Shown here one piece after another: positions 1 to 11,759 of a DNA stretch of 58,813 nucleotides. The translations under genes and the position numbers were made by a program. Below the pieces are notes generated by a model that did not search any database, was not told where the DNA came from, and worked only from the letters and a program-made list of their open reading frames with translations. Each line of letters opens with the position of its first letter. The first letter of the stretch is position 1. The DNA comes from Podaxis mareebaensis (taxonomy: Eukaryota > Basidiomycota > Agaricomycetes > Agaricales > Agaricaceae): NCBI GenBank assembly GCA_018524725.1, contig JAEUWP010000331.1, forward strand, positions 1 through 58,813, read 5' to 3'.

Positions 1-196
1 TGAGGTTGAGTCCTGTTTGATTTCTTCAACTTCTTGTTGAAGAACTTCTTCATTGTTCACTGGAATGACTGTGTGTGTGGCTCATACATAGCTGTGTTGT
101 TTCCCCTTCTCTGGACATTCTTGTGCCCAATGACCATGTTTTCTGCATTCATAACAAGGCCCTTTCTCCATGGCCTTGTTCCCTTGGATCAGCTTC
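1..196 (-). pseudogene. Gypsy-A gag, zinc-knuckle part (continues beyond the window)
   Basis: Minus-strand continuation of the Gypsy-A gag after the LINE-3 insertion. It restarts with KLIQG, duplicated by the insertion, and then shows a canonical retroviral-type CCHC zinc knuckle, CYECRKHGHWAQEC (C-x2-C-x4-H-x4-C), that would bind element RNA. An in-frame TGA follows about ten codons later, after which the frame stays open to the window edge with a Glu/Gln-rich stretch. The zinc knuckle identifies the protein as Gag independently of the upstream part. Confidence 0.75.
182..196. repeat. Target-site duplication of LINE-3 (left copy)
   Basis: CCTTGGATCAGCTTC (15 bp) occurs here and again at 3779-3793. 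The two copies sit exactly at the poly(T) end and at the opposite end of LINE-3, as expected for target-primed reverse transcription. Confidence 0.9.
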
Positions 197-533
197 TTCT
201 TTTTTTTTTTTTTTTGAATCCTAGTTTATTGCCATAGACTAGCTACAACAAAAGGGCACATGATAGCAGTCCCAAGGATCACTAACCTAAGAGAAATGTA
301 GACAAAAATAAAGTAAAGTATTACAGGTGCCCAGAGTGACAGGAATGAAAGGCTGGAACAGATCAAAGTGCAGCCCACCTCCTGTGAGGTAGGGGCAGTG
401 GAGAAGGTCTGAAAGAAAACAGTCAGACAGAGTACATAGATGCAGACTAACCCTTATGACCCCCAGGAAGGGCTTTCTTGGCCTCCATGTTGCATTGGTA
501 CCTCCCATGAATCCAATTGTGGTTGAAGCGATG

Positions 534-3500
534 TCACCAGTAAGGACACCAGCAGTCATTAGATGGGTGGGCACTGTGACAATTGACACAGCACAGGGAA
601 TGTGGGCAGGGAGTGCCTGCTGGGGTAGGAGAAATGGGGGGTTTGGCTTTGGGGTTGCCCTTGCAGCACCTGGCCATGGAGTGGTGCGAGGCCTTGGAAT
701 GAGGTCCTGCACAGAGAGGACACCTTGGCACTTGAGAGTGGCAGATGTTGTTATGGCCTAAACTGTTTTCAGCCATGAAAGCAGTATCTGGGTTATAAGA
801 TAATTGAGTTTTATGGCTAGAATAACAAACTATGAACCCACACTAGAAGAAACCTCAGCACCTCACGAGGATCAACCCAGTAGTATAATCTAGGCACCTA
901 GATCGGGAAAACTGTACCAACTAGACACATCCATATGCTGTTGATTCAGTATCATCACTGAAGTCAGGATTATACATTAATCACATCCTCACGAGGATCC
1001 TTTCTCATGTGAATGACACTAGGGATTATCTTGTTCAGTAGTATGCTTAGCTGCCACTATGCACCAAAGACCTAGCTCAGCTATGACCTCAGCAGATGAA
1101 GTCCAAGTCAGAAGAGAACTACCCAACTAAGGGATTGATGTGTCATCTTAGTAGAAATGATTCATTGACCTCACGAGATGCCAAAACCAAGTGACTCACA
1201 AGCAGTCAGTGATTCAAATCAGCTTGGTGAGAAACACAGAGAATGAAGATTCATAATACTATTGAGTCAATAATGACAAATGGTATTACACACACAGTAG
1301 ACCTGGTCAGCAAGAATTGATAAATATCATACATGCATACTTTGTCAGTCCATGCATCCAGTAAAAATGCATATGCGTTCACCACCAGAACACCCTATTG
1401 GGCAGAGAATAATGTAGATTATAAATTATATGACTCTGTACTTATACACATAATCCTTTGTTGAGTCAGAATATTGTAACATTAGATTATAATCACTCCT
1501 CAGCTCATAATATAAAAATCCCCTCGATGACATGAGGTGAAGCAAGGGAATTCCTGCTGAGCTTCGCTTAGAGGGTTGTTGTATATTTGACAATCATTAA
1601 AGTGATAGCTAAGCATTTATAGGAGTTTTCTTTGGTCAATGTGACCTACTAGTGAGAGCCAGAACAAAGACCCAGTAGTTCCCTCAGAAGTTTCCATAAG
1701 TTGAGAATCAGAAGTTAGCCTTAGCAGGGTTAATTAGGAGTACATTGCAGCTGTGTATTGCTGGTCAGAGCACTCATTGGTACAAGTCAGTATATTCTAG
1801 TAGTAGTGAGGGATTGCTCTCACTACCTTTGGTTCTTTGGTACTTGTGTACCATAGTGATGCTACATCAGAGACTTGTCAATTTAAGGACAAACAGTCTA
1901 GTTCAGTCTTGAACTAGGGAATTGTCGAGACCACCTCACAACAACATCCAGAAGTCCTTGTGTCTAGTGAAGATAACACCAAGCACATACATGTTCCCCC
2001 ACTCCTTCACAACTCTTACCCTTAACTTTCTGCATTCCTAGCGAGTGTTTCAATCTTGTGTCACTTTATTATCCCTTTCATTTCTGAATCAGAGTCCCCC
2101 ACAAACTTGCTAGGGTGCAGCTTTTGGTAATACTATTTTATATTTCACTTCACATTACCTCTTTTATCTGTTATATTCTATAGTAATCCATTTGCTGCCC
2201 CATCAGCATCAGAAGGATGGCCCCAGTGCCAGCAATGCTGGCACTGAGGTGTACTGGTATGGGCACAAGCACCCTTGATGAGGCAGGACACACCATTTAT
2301 CATGATGTGCCTGTTGAGGAGAGAGGCTGCTAGGGTGCTGTGTTGAGAGTCAATCAAGTCAATCCACACAGTGGTGGTATCAGACTTGGTGGAGTTGTGA
2401 ATGACACACATGTGATGCACGTCAGAGGAGGGGAAGAAGGGGGAGGTGGAGGCCTCAGTTTTGACCTGGTCAACCATGAGAGTGAATCCATTGGTTGAGA
2501 AGAAAGGGATGTCCATGATCTTAATAAAAGATTGGGACACAGGAAGAGTAATAGAAGTGCTCTTGAGCACGTTGGGAAGTGAGGCAGAGAGAGTATCAAG
2601 GTCTGCCTGGGAGGGGACACCTCCAGTGGAGAAGGAAATGACACTGGAGTGGAAGTGAGCTGAGTCAATGACAAGCACTGATTTGGCTTGGTTGAGCATT
2701 TGGTTGAAGTGTGCAACTAGTGATTGAAGGGAGATGCAGGTGCTAGCAAGGTCACTGGTGCTGGTGCTCAAGAAAAATTGATGCTGGGTAGGTCCCCAGG
2801 TTGCATAATAAGGCTTATACCTTGAAGAGGGGTTAGGGCCAGAGGGGCCAGTCTTGATATCATATGAGGGAGGTCTAGGCCTGTCACATGGAGGTGGAGG
2901 GGCATGTGAGGGAGGTCTGGGCCTGTCACATATGGGTGGAGTCACAAGGGGGGGGCCTAAGAGGTGCTGAGGCCTGGGCTGAGGGCTTGGGGGCAGGTGC
3001 TTGTTGGGCGTCTGCCATTGCTGAATCAGCCATTCCATGGAATGACATGTGTTGGAGGGGAGGTGCTTGCACAGCAGAGAGGAGGTGGGAGGCAAAGCCT
3101 CCAGGGATGAGGGGAGTGACCCAACCACTGGATGGATTGGGTGACTTGATGAGGCCTTTAGACTCCATCAGATTGATGAGGTTACAAAGGTTGCCAAAAA
3201 CTTTGGGGTTCTCAGGGACAGAACCCTCAGTGCTGTAGAGTGTCTTAATCAAGAAGGTGAGTTCCTGATGAGGGGTGCCTGGTTCTCTGTCCTGGAATTC
3301 CTTGGGGATGAGAGGGAGCAGAGAATATTGGGTAGCAGAAGTCCCAGGAGTATCCCTAGGAGATTCTGAGCTGGGGAGGGGATTGGGAGATGCCTTGGGA
3401 GTCACTAATAAGTCCATGGGATCATTGGTTTCCATGGAAGAGGAAGGGGAAGAATGGCCACTCTGGGACTGCCCAGTAGTTGACCATCCAGAGGCAATCT

Positions 3501-3726
3501 GCCACTCAGAAAGCTGAGTGCCAGGAGGGATGAAGGAAGGAGTCCAACTACTGGGGTTGGAGGGAGAATGCATGTCATGTCAAGTGGCCTCTTCTTCTGA
3601 CAGGGATTCATAGTAAGTGCAGTTGAGAGCTTCTGCTTCTTCTTCAGACATTGGCTGGACACCAGAGGCTCCAGGCAGAGGGGTTTTAGGGATGATAGAT
3701 GGGCTTTTGCCTTTGTGACAACCCAT
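534..3726 (-). pseudogene. LINE-3 ORF1 protein with zinc knuckles (split by LTR-C)
   Basis: ORF1 nucleic-acid-binding protein of a LINE. The start codon at 3726 opens a Ser/Pro-rich N-terminus containing two copies of a SEEEA-type acidic motif. There is a stop near 3577 and a frameshift near the G8 run at about 2950. The coding then continues to a first zinc knuckle (CQHCWHWGHP) at about 2215. LTR-C interrupts it at 2205, and it resumes at 776 with further Cys/His clusters (CPLCAGPH, CCVNCHSAHPSNDC). The order corresponds to the knuckles of LINE-2 ORF1 (CNRCWRWGHP, CAICGDPH, CLSCDSKEHHMNSEKC). Broken by insertion, stop and frameshift, so not functional now. Confidence 0.7.
772..2205 (-). mobile_element. 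LTR-C copy 1 (about 1.4 kb LTR-like element inside LINE-3 ORF1)
   Basis: Begins on the minus strand at 2205 with TGATGGGGCAGCAAATGGA. The same start is found at 48465 and 58737. It aligns by eye along about 1 kb with 48465-49481 and continues a further 430 bp, giving the only complete copy in the window. It lies between two zinc knuckles of LINE-3 ORF1. No coding capacity is seen. The inner end (about 772) is approximate and I could not find a clean target duplication. It is probably a solo LTR, but a non-autonomous element of another type is not excluded. Confidence 0.6.
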
Positions 3727-3778
3727 GGTTATGAGTGCTTAACTGCTGGTGGTGGTGGTTACTGGGAAAGGAAAGGTG

Positions 3779-3793
3779 CCTTGGATCAGCTTC
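3779..3793. repeat. Target-site duplication of LINE-3 (right copy)
   Basis: Exact second copy of the 15-bp sequence at 182-196. It lies next to the 5' end of LINE-3. Confidence 0.9.
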
Positions 3794-4655
3794 ACAGGTG
3801 CTCTGTTTTGTACCTGAGGTTTAAATTGAGCCTTGGGTTTCTGTTGTTGAGGTGGGGGTCTTGACAGTTGCTTTGGTGGGAAGGCATTCAAGGGTTGCCT
3901 TAGCTCATGAGCAGGGATGTGATCCTGTCCTGCAGATATGCGATGAGGGACCCATGCAGTCCTCATTCTTGGTTCTGCTGTGGCAGGTTTCTTTGAGAAG
4001 CCTGCTGATGGTTCATGTGATTGAGAGGGTTTCAGAACCCTTTTGAAGAAGGTGCTGCTTTGCATCTGATTCTTGTAATTGGCTGCATGTGCTACAAAGT
4101 CTTTGAGTTGATTCATTTCAGGTGACAACCCTCTGTCAAATATGAGGAAGTGTCTCATAGTTTGCAGTAGACCTTCTAAGAAGGTCTCAATGAGAGAGTA
4201 ATTGTTGGGGTGGATTGCCATGTCTTGCAAATAACCCAAGATGGTGTTGTAGTAGTGTTGAATCCCTTCCTTGGGATTGTATTTGACTCCCTTGAGGCTT
4301 TCATGAGCCTCATGCATCGATGTTGGTCTGATAAATCTGTCATAGAGTGCTGTTATGACACTCTTGAAAGTCCAATTGTATTTACTACAATCTATACTAA
4401 GTACATGGTGAACAAACATTTCTTTCACCTCTCCAATGAGATAGTATTGGAGGGTCAGGATATGTAAATGGTCTATGGTGGGGCTCTGTCCCCCTAGTCC
4501 CTTCATGGCGAAGTCAGCACAGAGACTTGTCACAAATGACAATAAGTCTCTGAAACAGTGACTTCTACTGTATGGCTCCAAGCTCTTTTCTGTGGGGAGC
4601 TTGTTCAATGAAGGTTTATATCCTTTGGGGTACTTGATTGGTTGTGCAAGGTATT
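3779..4655 (-). pseudogene. Gypsy-A gag, N-terminal/central part
   Basis: Retroelement capsid protein (Gag), which would form the particle that packages element RNA. The reading frame is open from 4655 to 3779 on the minus strand; the first Met is at 4608, but coding similarity to the Gag of Gypsy-D (52.6-53.3 kb) extends upstream to the junction at 4655, so the true start is lost. Shared signatures include PTEKSLEPYS near the beginning, a TSMHEAHESLK stretch and RGLSPEMN. These match PTEKGLEPYS, TSMHKVREGLK and a GLSPEAN stretch in Gypsy-D. The C-terminal part is Pro/Gln-rich and ends at KLIQG, where LINE-3 enters. Element remnant, not a host gene. Confidence 0.75.
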
Positions 4656-4891
4656 TGTAAGGGTTAAGCCCTTACTATTGTGGCCATCTCCTTTTCTTGT
4701 TGATCAATATTGTATTAATTATTTGTTTAATTCCCACTGTCTACATAACCCTGATGGATTACTTAATCCATCAGGAAAATATTCCTTATATTCTCATTGT
4801 CAGCTGTCATGATGACAGCTGACCTTATACCTACACTACATACATCCCAATACATCGGGCTTATTGTAAAAAAGTGTAAGCCTGCAGGGGC
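4656..4891 (+). repeat. Gypsy-B 5' LTR fragment with hairpin array
   Basis: Starts with TGTAAGGG and shares its first ~230 bp with the LTR at 11760. It contains three strong hairpins: GTAAGGGTTAAGCCCTTAC (4657-4675); arms CTGATGGATT (4751-4760) and AATCCATCAG (4765-4774); arms GTCAGCTGTCA (4799-4809) and TGACAGCTGAC (4813-4823). At about 4891 it is fused to protease coding sequence by an internal deletion. Confidence 0.75.
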
Positions 4892-7800
4892 TTAGGACAG
4901 TGGGCAGTCGATCCATTGTCAAGTACAGAGCGACAGTAAATGTCACCATTGGAAACATACATACTCATACATATGTAGATGTAGTGAACTTTGATCACTA
5001 TGACATGATAATTGGTACACCATTCATGCATACGAACAACATCACCCTTGACTTCATCAAGAATGAAGTCAGGATTGGAAATGAGACTGTAGCAGTAGTG
5101 AACTTTGCCAGTGAATCAGATACTCACCTGTGCTACCACCATGCAACTGACAAAAACAAGTCAAGTTGACTTGTGGAGGATGTTCAATGAGATAATATTT
5201 GTCAAACATCCATAGAAGAAGTTTGAGATGATGAACAAAGCTCCTGAGGGGAAACATTACCCCACAATAGTCACCATATCTTAAAAGAAGTCAAGAGTTC
5301 CACAAACTCTTGAAGGGGGGATGCAGGCCACAGAGGACACAAGGTCTCCTCCAAGAGACACAAATCAAAGGGAAAAAGACACCCTTCATCAGACCAAGAG
5401 GGACAAAACACCCCTCTTGGACCACAAAAAACAAGGCATAAGCCCTGTTTAATAGACAAACCCACTCAGAACCCAATGTTCAAGTGGTACTATGACCCTC
5501 ACATGCCCACAGGAATGCCATGGTATGCAGCATATGGGAAATGTATTGTCCTGGAGATTAAATACCAACTTCAACTGGGTTCACACAACCCAATCTTGAT
5601 GATGTAATTGAAACCCAGGAGTTTACCAGGGTACTTTACCCTGATAAAATGGTATGAGATCAACTCTGCAGTATGATTGTCACTCATCTTCCAGTGGAAG
5701 ACGATTCAGAAACATGAATATGAAACACTTGGATCAATGCTGAGAAGAGGAATTGCCACCCTGAGTGACAAGGCTGGTACTCCAAGAAGGACATACTGAC
5801 ACTGCACCAGCAGTGGTTCAGCAAATTCGAGGACATCATGCAAGGTCCTCCCAATGAATTACCACCATTTCATGAAGTAAATCACAAAATAAACCTCATT
5901 GATGAGAATAAGAAGTACAATTACTTCACTCCTTGATGCCCTCAATCTCTACACAGGGAGTTTCACCAGAAACTCAACTGTTATGTGAACACAAAATGGT
6001 GGGAGCCATGACATGTCTCCCAAGCAGTGCTGTTACTGTGCATCCCAAAGAAAGACAGCCAGCTATGAACTATCAGAGATGCATGACAATGAAATGAGAA
6101 CACTGTCAAGGATGCCATGCCCTTGCCAGACCAAGATGTCATTAGAGAAGACATCACTCAAGTGTGATATCAATCCAAAATCAATCTCACTGACACCTAC
6201 AAGCAAGTCTGAATATGTCTGGAAGACGTAGACAAAACAGGATTTGCCACAATTGCTGGCACACATGTCAGCAACATAATGCAGCAGGGGGATTGTAATG
6301 CCCCTGCAACCTTTCAGCAGTTAATGACCACTATATTTCACGATGTCATAGGTATATGTGTACATGTATACCTTGACAACATCTTCATATTCTCTGACTC
6401 AATAGATGAACATGAAGATCATCTACAACTTGTGTTCGAGCAACTGTGTGAACACAAGTTATATGTCAAACAATCCAAATGCAATCTGTATGCAGATCAC
6501 ATTGACTGCCTTGGTCATATCATAGATGACCAAGGGATACACCCAGATGAGGACAAATTGACCCACATCCAGGAGTGGTGCACTCCCACAAACTACACTG
6601 ATGTCCAATGATTTGTTGGACTCATCAACTACCTGGCAAACTTCTTGCCAGATGTATCTGCATACACTGGGCCGCTGCTTGCAATCGCTCAGAATGGGAC
6701 CCCATTCCATTGGAGGCCCCTTCACCAATGATGTTTCGACATGGTGAAGAGGATCTGTGAGAAGACCCCCATCATCAAACCAATAGACCCCAGAACTGGG
6801 GAACCTATATGGATCATCTGCAATGCCTCTAAGACAGGCGTTGGAGCTATGTACAGACAAGGACCCACCTGGGCAGACTGCTGCCCAGCAGGGTTCATGT
6901 CCAAGAAGTTCACCCCAGCACAGCAGAACTATGCTGTACACAAACTCAAGACACTAGTGATTTTAGAAGTGCTAATGAAGTGGGAAGATAAACTTGTTGG
7001 CTATCAGATCCATGTAATCATGGATCACAAAGCACTTGAGTTTTTCAAAACCCAAACACAATTGTCCAGCTGACAACAATGATGGATGGACTACCTGTTG
7101 CACTTCAACTTTGACATCACATATGTCAAAGGGGAATGAAACAAGGTAGTGGACTGTTTGTCTCACTACTTCAAAAGTGATACCCCAGGAGAGGAACATT
7201 CCCCTGGAGACTACATACAAGTTGACTACAAAATCAATCCTCACTGCAAGGATCTACCCATACAACAAACTGAGGAAATTGAGCATCTCCTTGACAGAGT
7301 CAAGGCAATGGTTGAGCAACCATTGCAGCAAAGCAACTGCCTATGCAAACAACAGGAAGAATGCAAAGTCAAAGCTCATGAACTTCAGGAAGCAGCCCAG
7401 AGACAGGCTACCCAACAAGAGCCATGAGAACAACCCATAGAATCTCCATCCTTGGGAGATGCATCAGCAGGCAATGTCACCACCAATGCTCCAATAGAGC
7501 TTCCAACTGACATAGCAAAAACAATTACAGAGGGATAAACATCTGACCCAGTGTTCTCAGCAGTGCTCAAAGCACCTGAGAGATATAGTGGGTTTACCAT
7601 TGACAGTGATGGTATTATCTGAAGGACCACCCCTCAAGGATGGGAGGTGGTATGTATTCCCAACAACCAATTGCTAATTACAGAGCTTTTGAATAAAGCT
7701 CACAAGATTGTTGGTCCCTTCAGTGACCAACAGACAGCAGAGTACCTCCAAAGGTGGTACTGGTGGCCAAAAATAGCCAAAGACACATACATGTTCTGCA

Positions 7801-8970
7801 GAACCTGCAAGATATGTCAGTGCTTGAAGGTCTTGAATATGAAACCTTCCAGAGAATTGCACTCACTACCAGTCCCAACCAAACCTTGGGATTCCATCAG
7901 AATGGACTTTGTCAGTCCATTCCCTGAATCCAAAGGTTTTGACTACCTCTGGGTCATCATTTGTAGAATGATGAGTATGGTACACCTGATTCCAGTATAT
8001 ATGTGGATGAAAGCATCCAAGTTATCTTGGATCTACCTATGAGAAATCATGAGGCTACATGGCCTCCCTAGTTCGATTGTAAGTGATTGAAATTCAAAGT
8101 TTACCTCTGTGTGGTGGGTAGAACTCCACAAAATTTTAGGAGCTAAGCTCCTAATGTCCACATCATTTCACCCACAAACAGACAGGCAGACCAAATGCAT
8201 GAACCAGAATATCAGACAGATATTCCAAGCAATGGTCAGCCATGACCAAAAAAAACTGGGTAGCAAGGTACCCATGAGTGAGTTTGCTATAAACTCGAGT
8301 ATATCTGCCACTACTGGGTATGCACTGTTTGAATTGAAGAGTGGATACATGCCCAGTATGATCCAAGAGATACAGGGCAACCTAACACCCCCTAAGGGTG
8401 TTAGACTATTTGCTGAAGCTGCCCTGATAAACTTGGTGTCTGCTCATGATGCCATCATAGAAGTGTGAGTTTTTCAAACCTGCCAGGTGAACAAAAGGAG
8501 AGGACCTGAACCTGACATTAAAGCTGGAGATCTGGCATTCCTCTCCACCAAAAACCTAAACTTGCCAAAAGGCAGAGCTCAAAAGCTCTGCCCAAAGTTC
8601 ATCAGACCCTTTAAGGTCCTGGAAGCCAAACCTGAAATGTCTAACTACCATCTCAAGCTACCACCAGCCCTGCAGGAGTATTGAATACACCTGACATTCC
8701 ACATATCATTGCTTCAGCCCTATAATGCATTGGATGATGCACTATTCCCTAGCTGAAATAAACCAGAACCCTATGACTTTTGCATAGATGATGAACACAA
8801 ATGCTTCATTGACAAAATCATGGGTCATCATTTTACAAATGATGGCAAGGCAGAGTTCCAAGTCCACTGGAGCCTAGGCCATATGACCTAGGAGCCATAT
8901 AACCATTGTAAAGACTTAGCAGCCCTAGATTGGTATCTAGAGCTGAAAGGTGCTAAGTCAATCTGACAGC
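4892..8970 (+). pseudogene. Gypsy-B pol: protease (partial), RT, RNase H, integrase, chromodomain
   Basis: Remnant of a chromovirus polyprotein. In order: the distal part of the aspartic protease (HYDMIIGTPF at about 5000, equivalent to HYDMIIRTPF in Gypsy-D); a poorly conserved linker 5170-6000; reverse transcriptase with MQQGDCNAPATFQ and active-site box YLDN at 6369-6380 (normally YLDD); an RNase H core with CNASKTGVGAMY, where the usual Asp of the CDAS motif is Asn; an integrase with a YLQRWYWWPKI / CRTCKIC zinc-binding region and a MDFVSPFP core; and a C-terminal chromodomain at about 8790-8960. One frameshift lies between protease and RT. RT to chromodomain stays in one frame broken only by stops, mostly TGA. 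Four of these TGA codons (7071, 7080, 8040, 8088) align with CGA in Gypsy-D. Dead element. Confidence 0.85.
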
Positions 8971-9116
8971 TACCATGGATCAGTCAATGACTATCCATGG
9001 AAAAATTGATGGTGTCCAAAGTTGGACACTTGACCCTGAGGATCACATTCCCAATGTTTGGGAACACAGAGATGGGACAAATAACTTTAATTTGTTCTCA
9101 CCTCAACACTACCACC

Positions 9117-11591
9117 ATGGACATGCAACACTCCCAGTATGCCCAACAGCAACAAAATGTATCAGTGCAGGGTGACATGATTCACCCTGCACAACATGGA
9201 GGCCCTCACCTCAACAAAGCAGGTCTACCTATAGACCTGATATCAGAAGTAAGCACCAGTTCCTGACATGGTGGTTGCAATGCAATTATTGAGGAGCTTC
9301 TTGTGAAGCTCCACAGTTTGCAAGATTGTTTTGTCATGCTCAAAGGACAAAACAGTCTACTACAAAGGCAGGTCTCAAACCTGCAACAACAGCTGAGCAA
9401 AAGGTTGGACCATGAAGAAGAATGGCCCACAAAATGATGTGTGATGTCTCAATCAATGACATTGCCTCAATGGGGGGTGCATAGCACCCCACAGACTCCA
9501 ATGGCACTGACACCTCACACTGGTAATGAGGTAAAGCCATTACCTCACCCACACTGTCAACCCTTGCCCCCACTGACTGCATCATCCTCATGTTGGCCAC
9601 CACCACTGCCAGCTGACATCACCCTACCATACATTGAGGAGGTACCATCCAGGGACATTGATGTCCCCATGACAGAACCTCCTCAAGCAACCCCATCAAG
9701 GTCAGTAAAACAGACCTCAAGCAGCATTGTTCCATTGGAGTCCCTATTCAAGGGACTCTCCTTTGGCCAACCCATCTTGGTATGCCCACCAGGAAATCTC
9801 CTTCCAGAGCCTGAGATCTGACTCCACCATGAGTTCATCCAGTACAGCCCAGATGACCCAGATGAATGGTTATCAGGACTGGAATACTCAAGTGACAACA
9901 ACAATTCCACAAAGAATTGTCATAAGAAAAGCAAAGGCAAACCAAAGGCACTATTGTCAAATAATGATGACTGCACTGATGTATCAGACCTCATCAGCCA
10001 CAGAGGTAGAGTCCCTGACTTCTGGGGACTCTGGGGAACCAAACCCAGCATTTGAGAACATGACAACTTCATGTGTGGAATGTTGTTGCATGACATCTAC
10101 TACTGCCAGCAAATAAACACTGTGTTCCCTGGTACAAATGCCCAAATTGCTGCAAACAGTGAACTCCAAGGTAGGGAGTTCATTCATAGCAACAAGAAGG
10201 GCACTGTCCACTACATTGCAGGCTGGGGTCTACCTACAACCCTGAGACAAGTAATTCAGTTATAGTGGTTCATGAACAACTGCCACATCAACATCCACAG
10301 CAGGTTTGAAGCATATTTCTTGCTTCAAGAACTGTATCACATTGCCTCCTCAACTCTTCCAGAGCATCACAATGATGCTGTGGAATTCATACTGAACCTT
10401 GAGGGTTACAACCCCAAGTTTTTAGCACCTGGGATGCAGGAGGAATACATCATCAGGTTGGAACCCATCACACACACTGTACAAGACCATGGCACATGCA
10501 ATATTCTCAAGTGAAATGAGGGCAAAGGATTACCAATGCCCTCCAGACTGCAACTGTTTGATATTGACCTTTTAGGTCAATATCTTCTAATACATGGAAA
10601 CCCCAACATGTACAATGCCTTTAATGGCATTGCATTTGAACAGTGGAAGCTTGTGCACCACTGTTGCATATTCAGATATGGCCTGGGCCACACTTTGAGC
10701 CCTGACAATAAAAGTGCAGCCCAAAGGTTCATGTGACTATTTGCAGCACTGGTAGCAATCCTGCACCTCTACTGTGAATTCATCACATTGTACAACAGTC
10801 ATGTTCCTCCAGAACATGCCTTTGCTCCTCAGGATGGGCCCATATATTCTATATGGCCCCTAGAAATGACTTTGTACACATCTCACAACCTGAGCCTCAA
10901 TGATGTGGCTCATGTTCTCATTCACAATGGTATACCCATTTCATGGGTAGACCACTCTTACCTTTTTGGGTTGTGGTGGTTAAACCACACCTATCATGGT
11001 GACCAATTACACCATGACTTATATGACAAACATGACAACTGCTGGGTTGAGTACCTTGACCAATATCACAAGCCCCTGGTGATTCCTGAGTGGGATGGTT
11101 GGAGACATCCCACTCTCGATGACATTAACTGGTTCTTGTACTTTGAGTACAAAAATGCATGACAAGCTAAAGGGGAGCATTTTGTTCCCTGAGGGTGGTT
11201 ACCAGCAGGAGCTTTGCCCTTCTTCCAGCTCCTCCAGAATTGCAATTACCCTCAACACCTGCTGGAGCCACCCCCCTCTCAATTGCAGCTGGCCCACCCC
11301 CTCATGCTGACCCCCACCAGGTCAGCACCTACAATCACCAAGGGAGCAGCTCTTGACACGGACACCCAAATGATAGAGGCCAATGCCTCTGTAACCACTC
11401 CCATTGCTGCCAACCATCCATCATTGGATGCAACCATGACTGAGGCCAACACCTCTGCCTTTGCATCCAATCTGCCTCCCATTGCCTTCTTGGCTGAGGC
11501 CAATGCCTCTGCCCCCTCATCCCAAGACCTTGTTGGTGAGTCTTCATCAATTGCCTCCTCCCACTCATGCTCATCCTTGTCACCTTTGTGA
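9117..11591 (+). pseudogene. Gypsy-B ORF3, conserved protein of unknown function downstream of pol
   Basis: A single reading frame of 825 codons from ATG 9117 to TGA 11589-11591. It has several in-frame stops (TGA or TAG) but no frameshift. It follows pol and precedes the LTR. Regions: Gln/Pro-rich N-terminus; a heptad-like coiled-coil stretch at about 9280-9420 (LLVKLHSLQDC...LLQRQVSNLQQQ); a Pro-rich linker; a well-conserved-looking globular region at about 10070-11160 rich in Trp/His/Tyr (GWGLPTTLRQVIQL, WVDHSYLFGLWWL, IPEWDGWRHPTLDD); and an Ala/Ser/Thr-rich tail. Gypsy-D has the start of the same ORF in the same place (58340). I recall unnamed Agaricomycete proteins of this kind but assign no function. 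It is not an obvious envelope: no signal peptide or clear membrane span is visible. Confidence 0.6.
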
Positions 11592-11759
11592 ATGAGTCAA
11601 CCTCAGTTACACCTTCAATGAGGTGAACCATCACCTCATATTGATCTACCCTGCCAGCTGGGCACTATATGTGCCCTGTCTATCACTCGCTACCACAAGT
11701 AGCCATGCCACTTGTGTCTCAATTTCTTTGACCATATTCTACAGTCTCAACAGGGGGTG

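Larger units (their letters stand above)
197..3778 (-). mobile_element. LINE-3: ORF1-only non-LTR retrotransposon
   Basis: Minus-strand LINE copy bounded by a 15-bp target duplication. Its 3' end is a poly(A) tail (plus-strand T run 197-215) preceded by a 3' UTR that resembles the one of LINE-2 (shared GTAGCTAGTCTAT followed by GCAATAAA). Its 5' end (CCTTTCCTTTCCCAGTAACC on the minus strand) matches the 5' end of LINE-2. Between the two ends only ORF1 is present. No endonuclease, reverse transcriptase or RNase H coding is found, although LINE-2 has about 3.9 kb of ORF2. After removing the nested LTR-C insertion the copy is about 2.1 kb. It therefore looks like a non-autonomous half-LINE that was mobilised in trans. 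Confidence 0.75.
1..4655 (-). mobile_element. Gypsy-A, minus-strand Ty3/Gypsy element (gag end), split by LINE-3 and cut by Gypsy-B
   Basis: Only the gag part of this element is in the window. It reads on the minus strand from 4655 to 3779 and again from 196 to 1, and pol would lie beyond the left edge. The join is explained by insertion of LINE-3 (197-3778) with a 15-bp target duplication. At 4655/4656 the gag sequence stops abruptly where the LTR of Gypsy-B begins, so the 5' part of gag and the 5' LTR of Gypsy-A are missing or displaced. I did not find the continuation downstream of Gypsy-B. The DNA is CpG-poor like its neighbours. Confidence 0.75.

Noticed and set aside
287..712. Plus- and minus-strand open frames of about 100-140 codons near the left end
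   Set aside because: They overlap the zinc-knuckle frame of LINE-3 ORF1 and its 3' UTR. Only the Cys/His-rich frame has family support.
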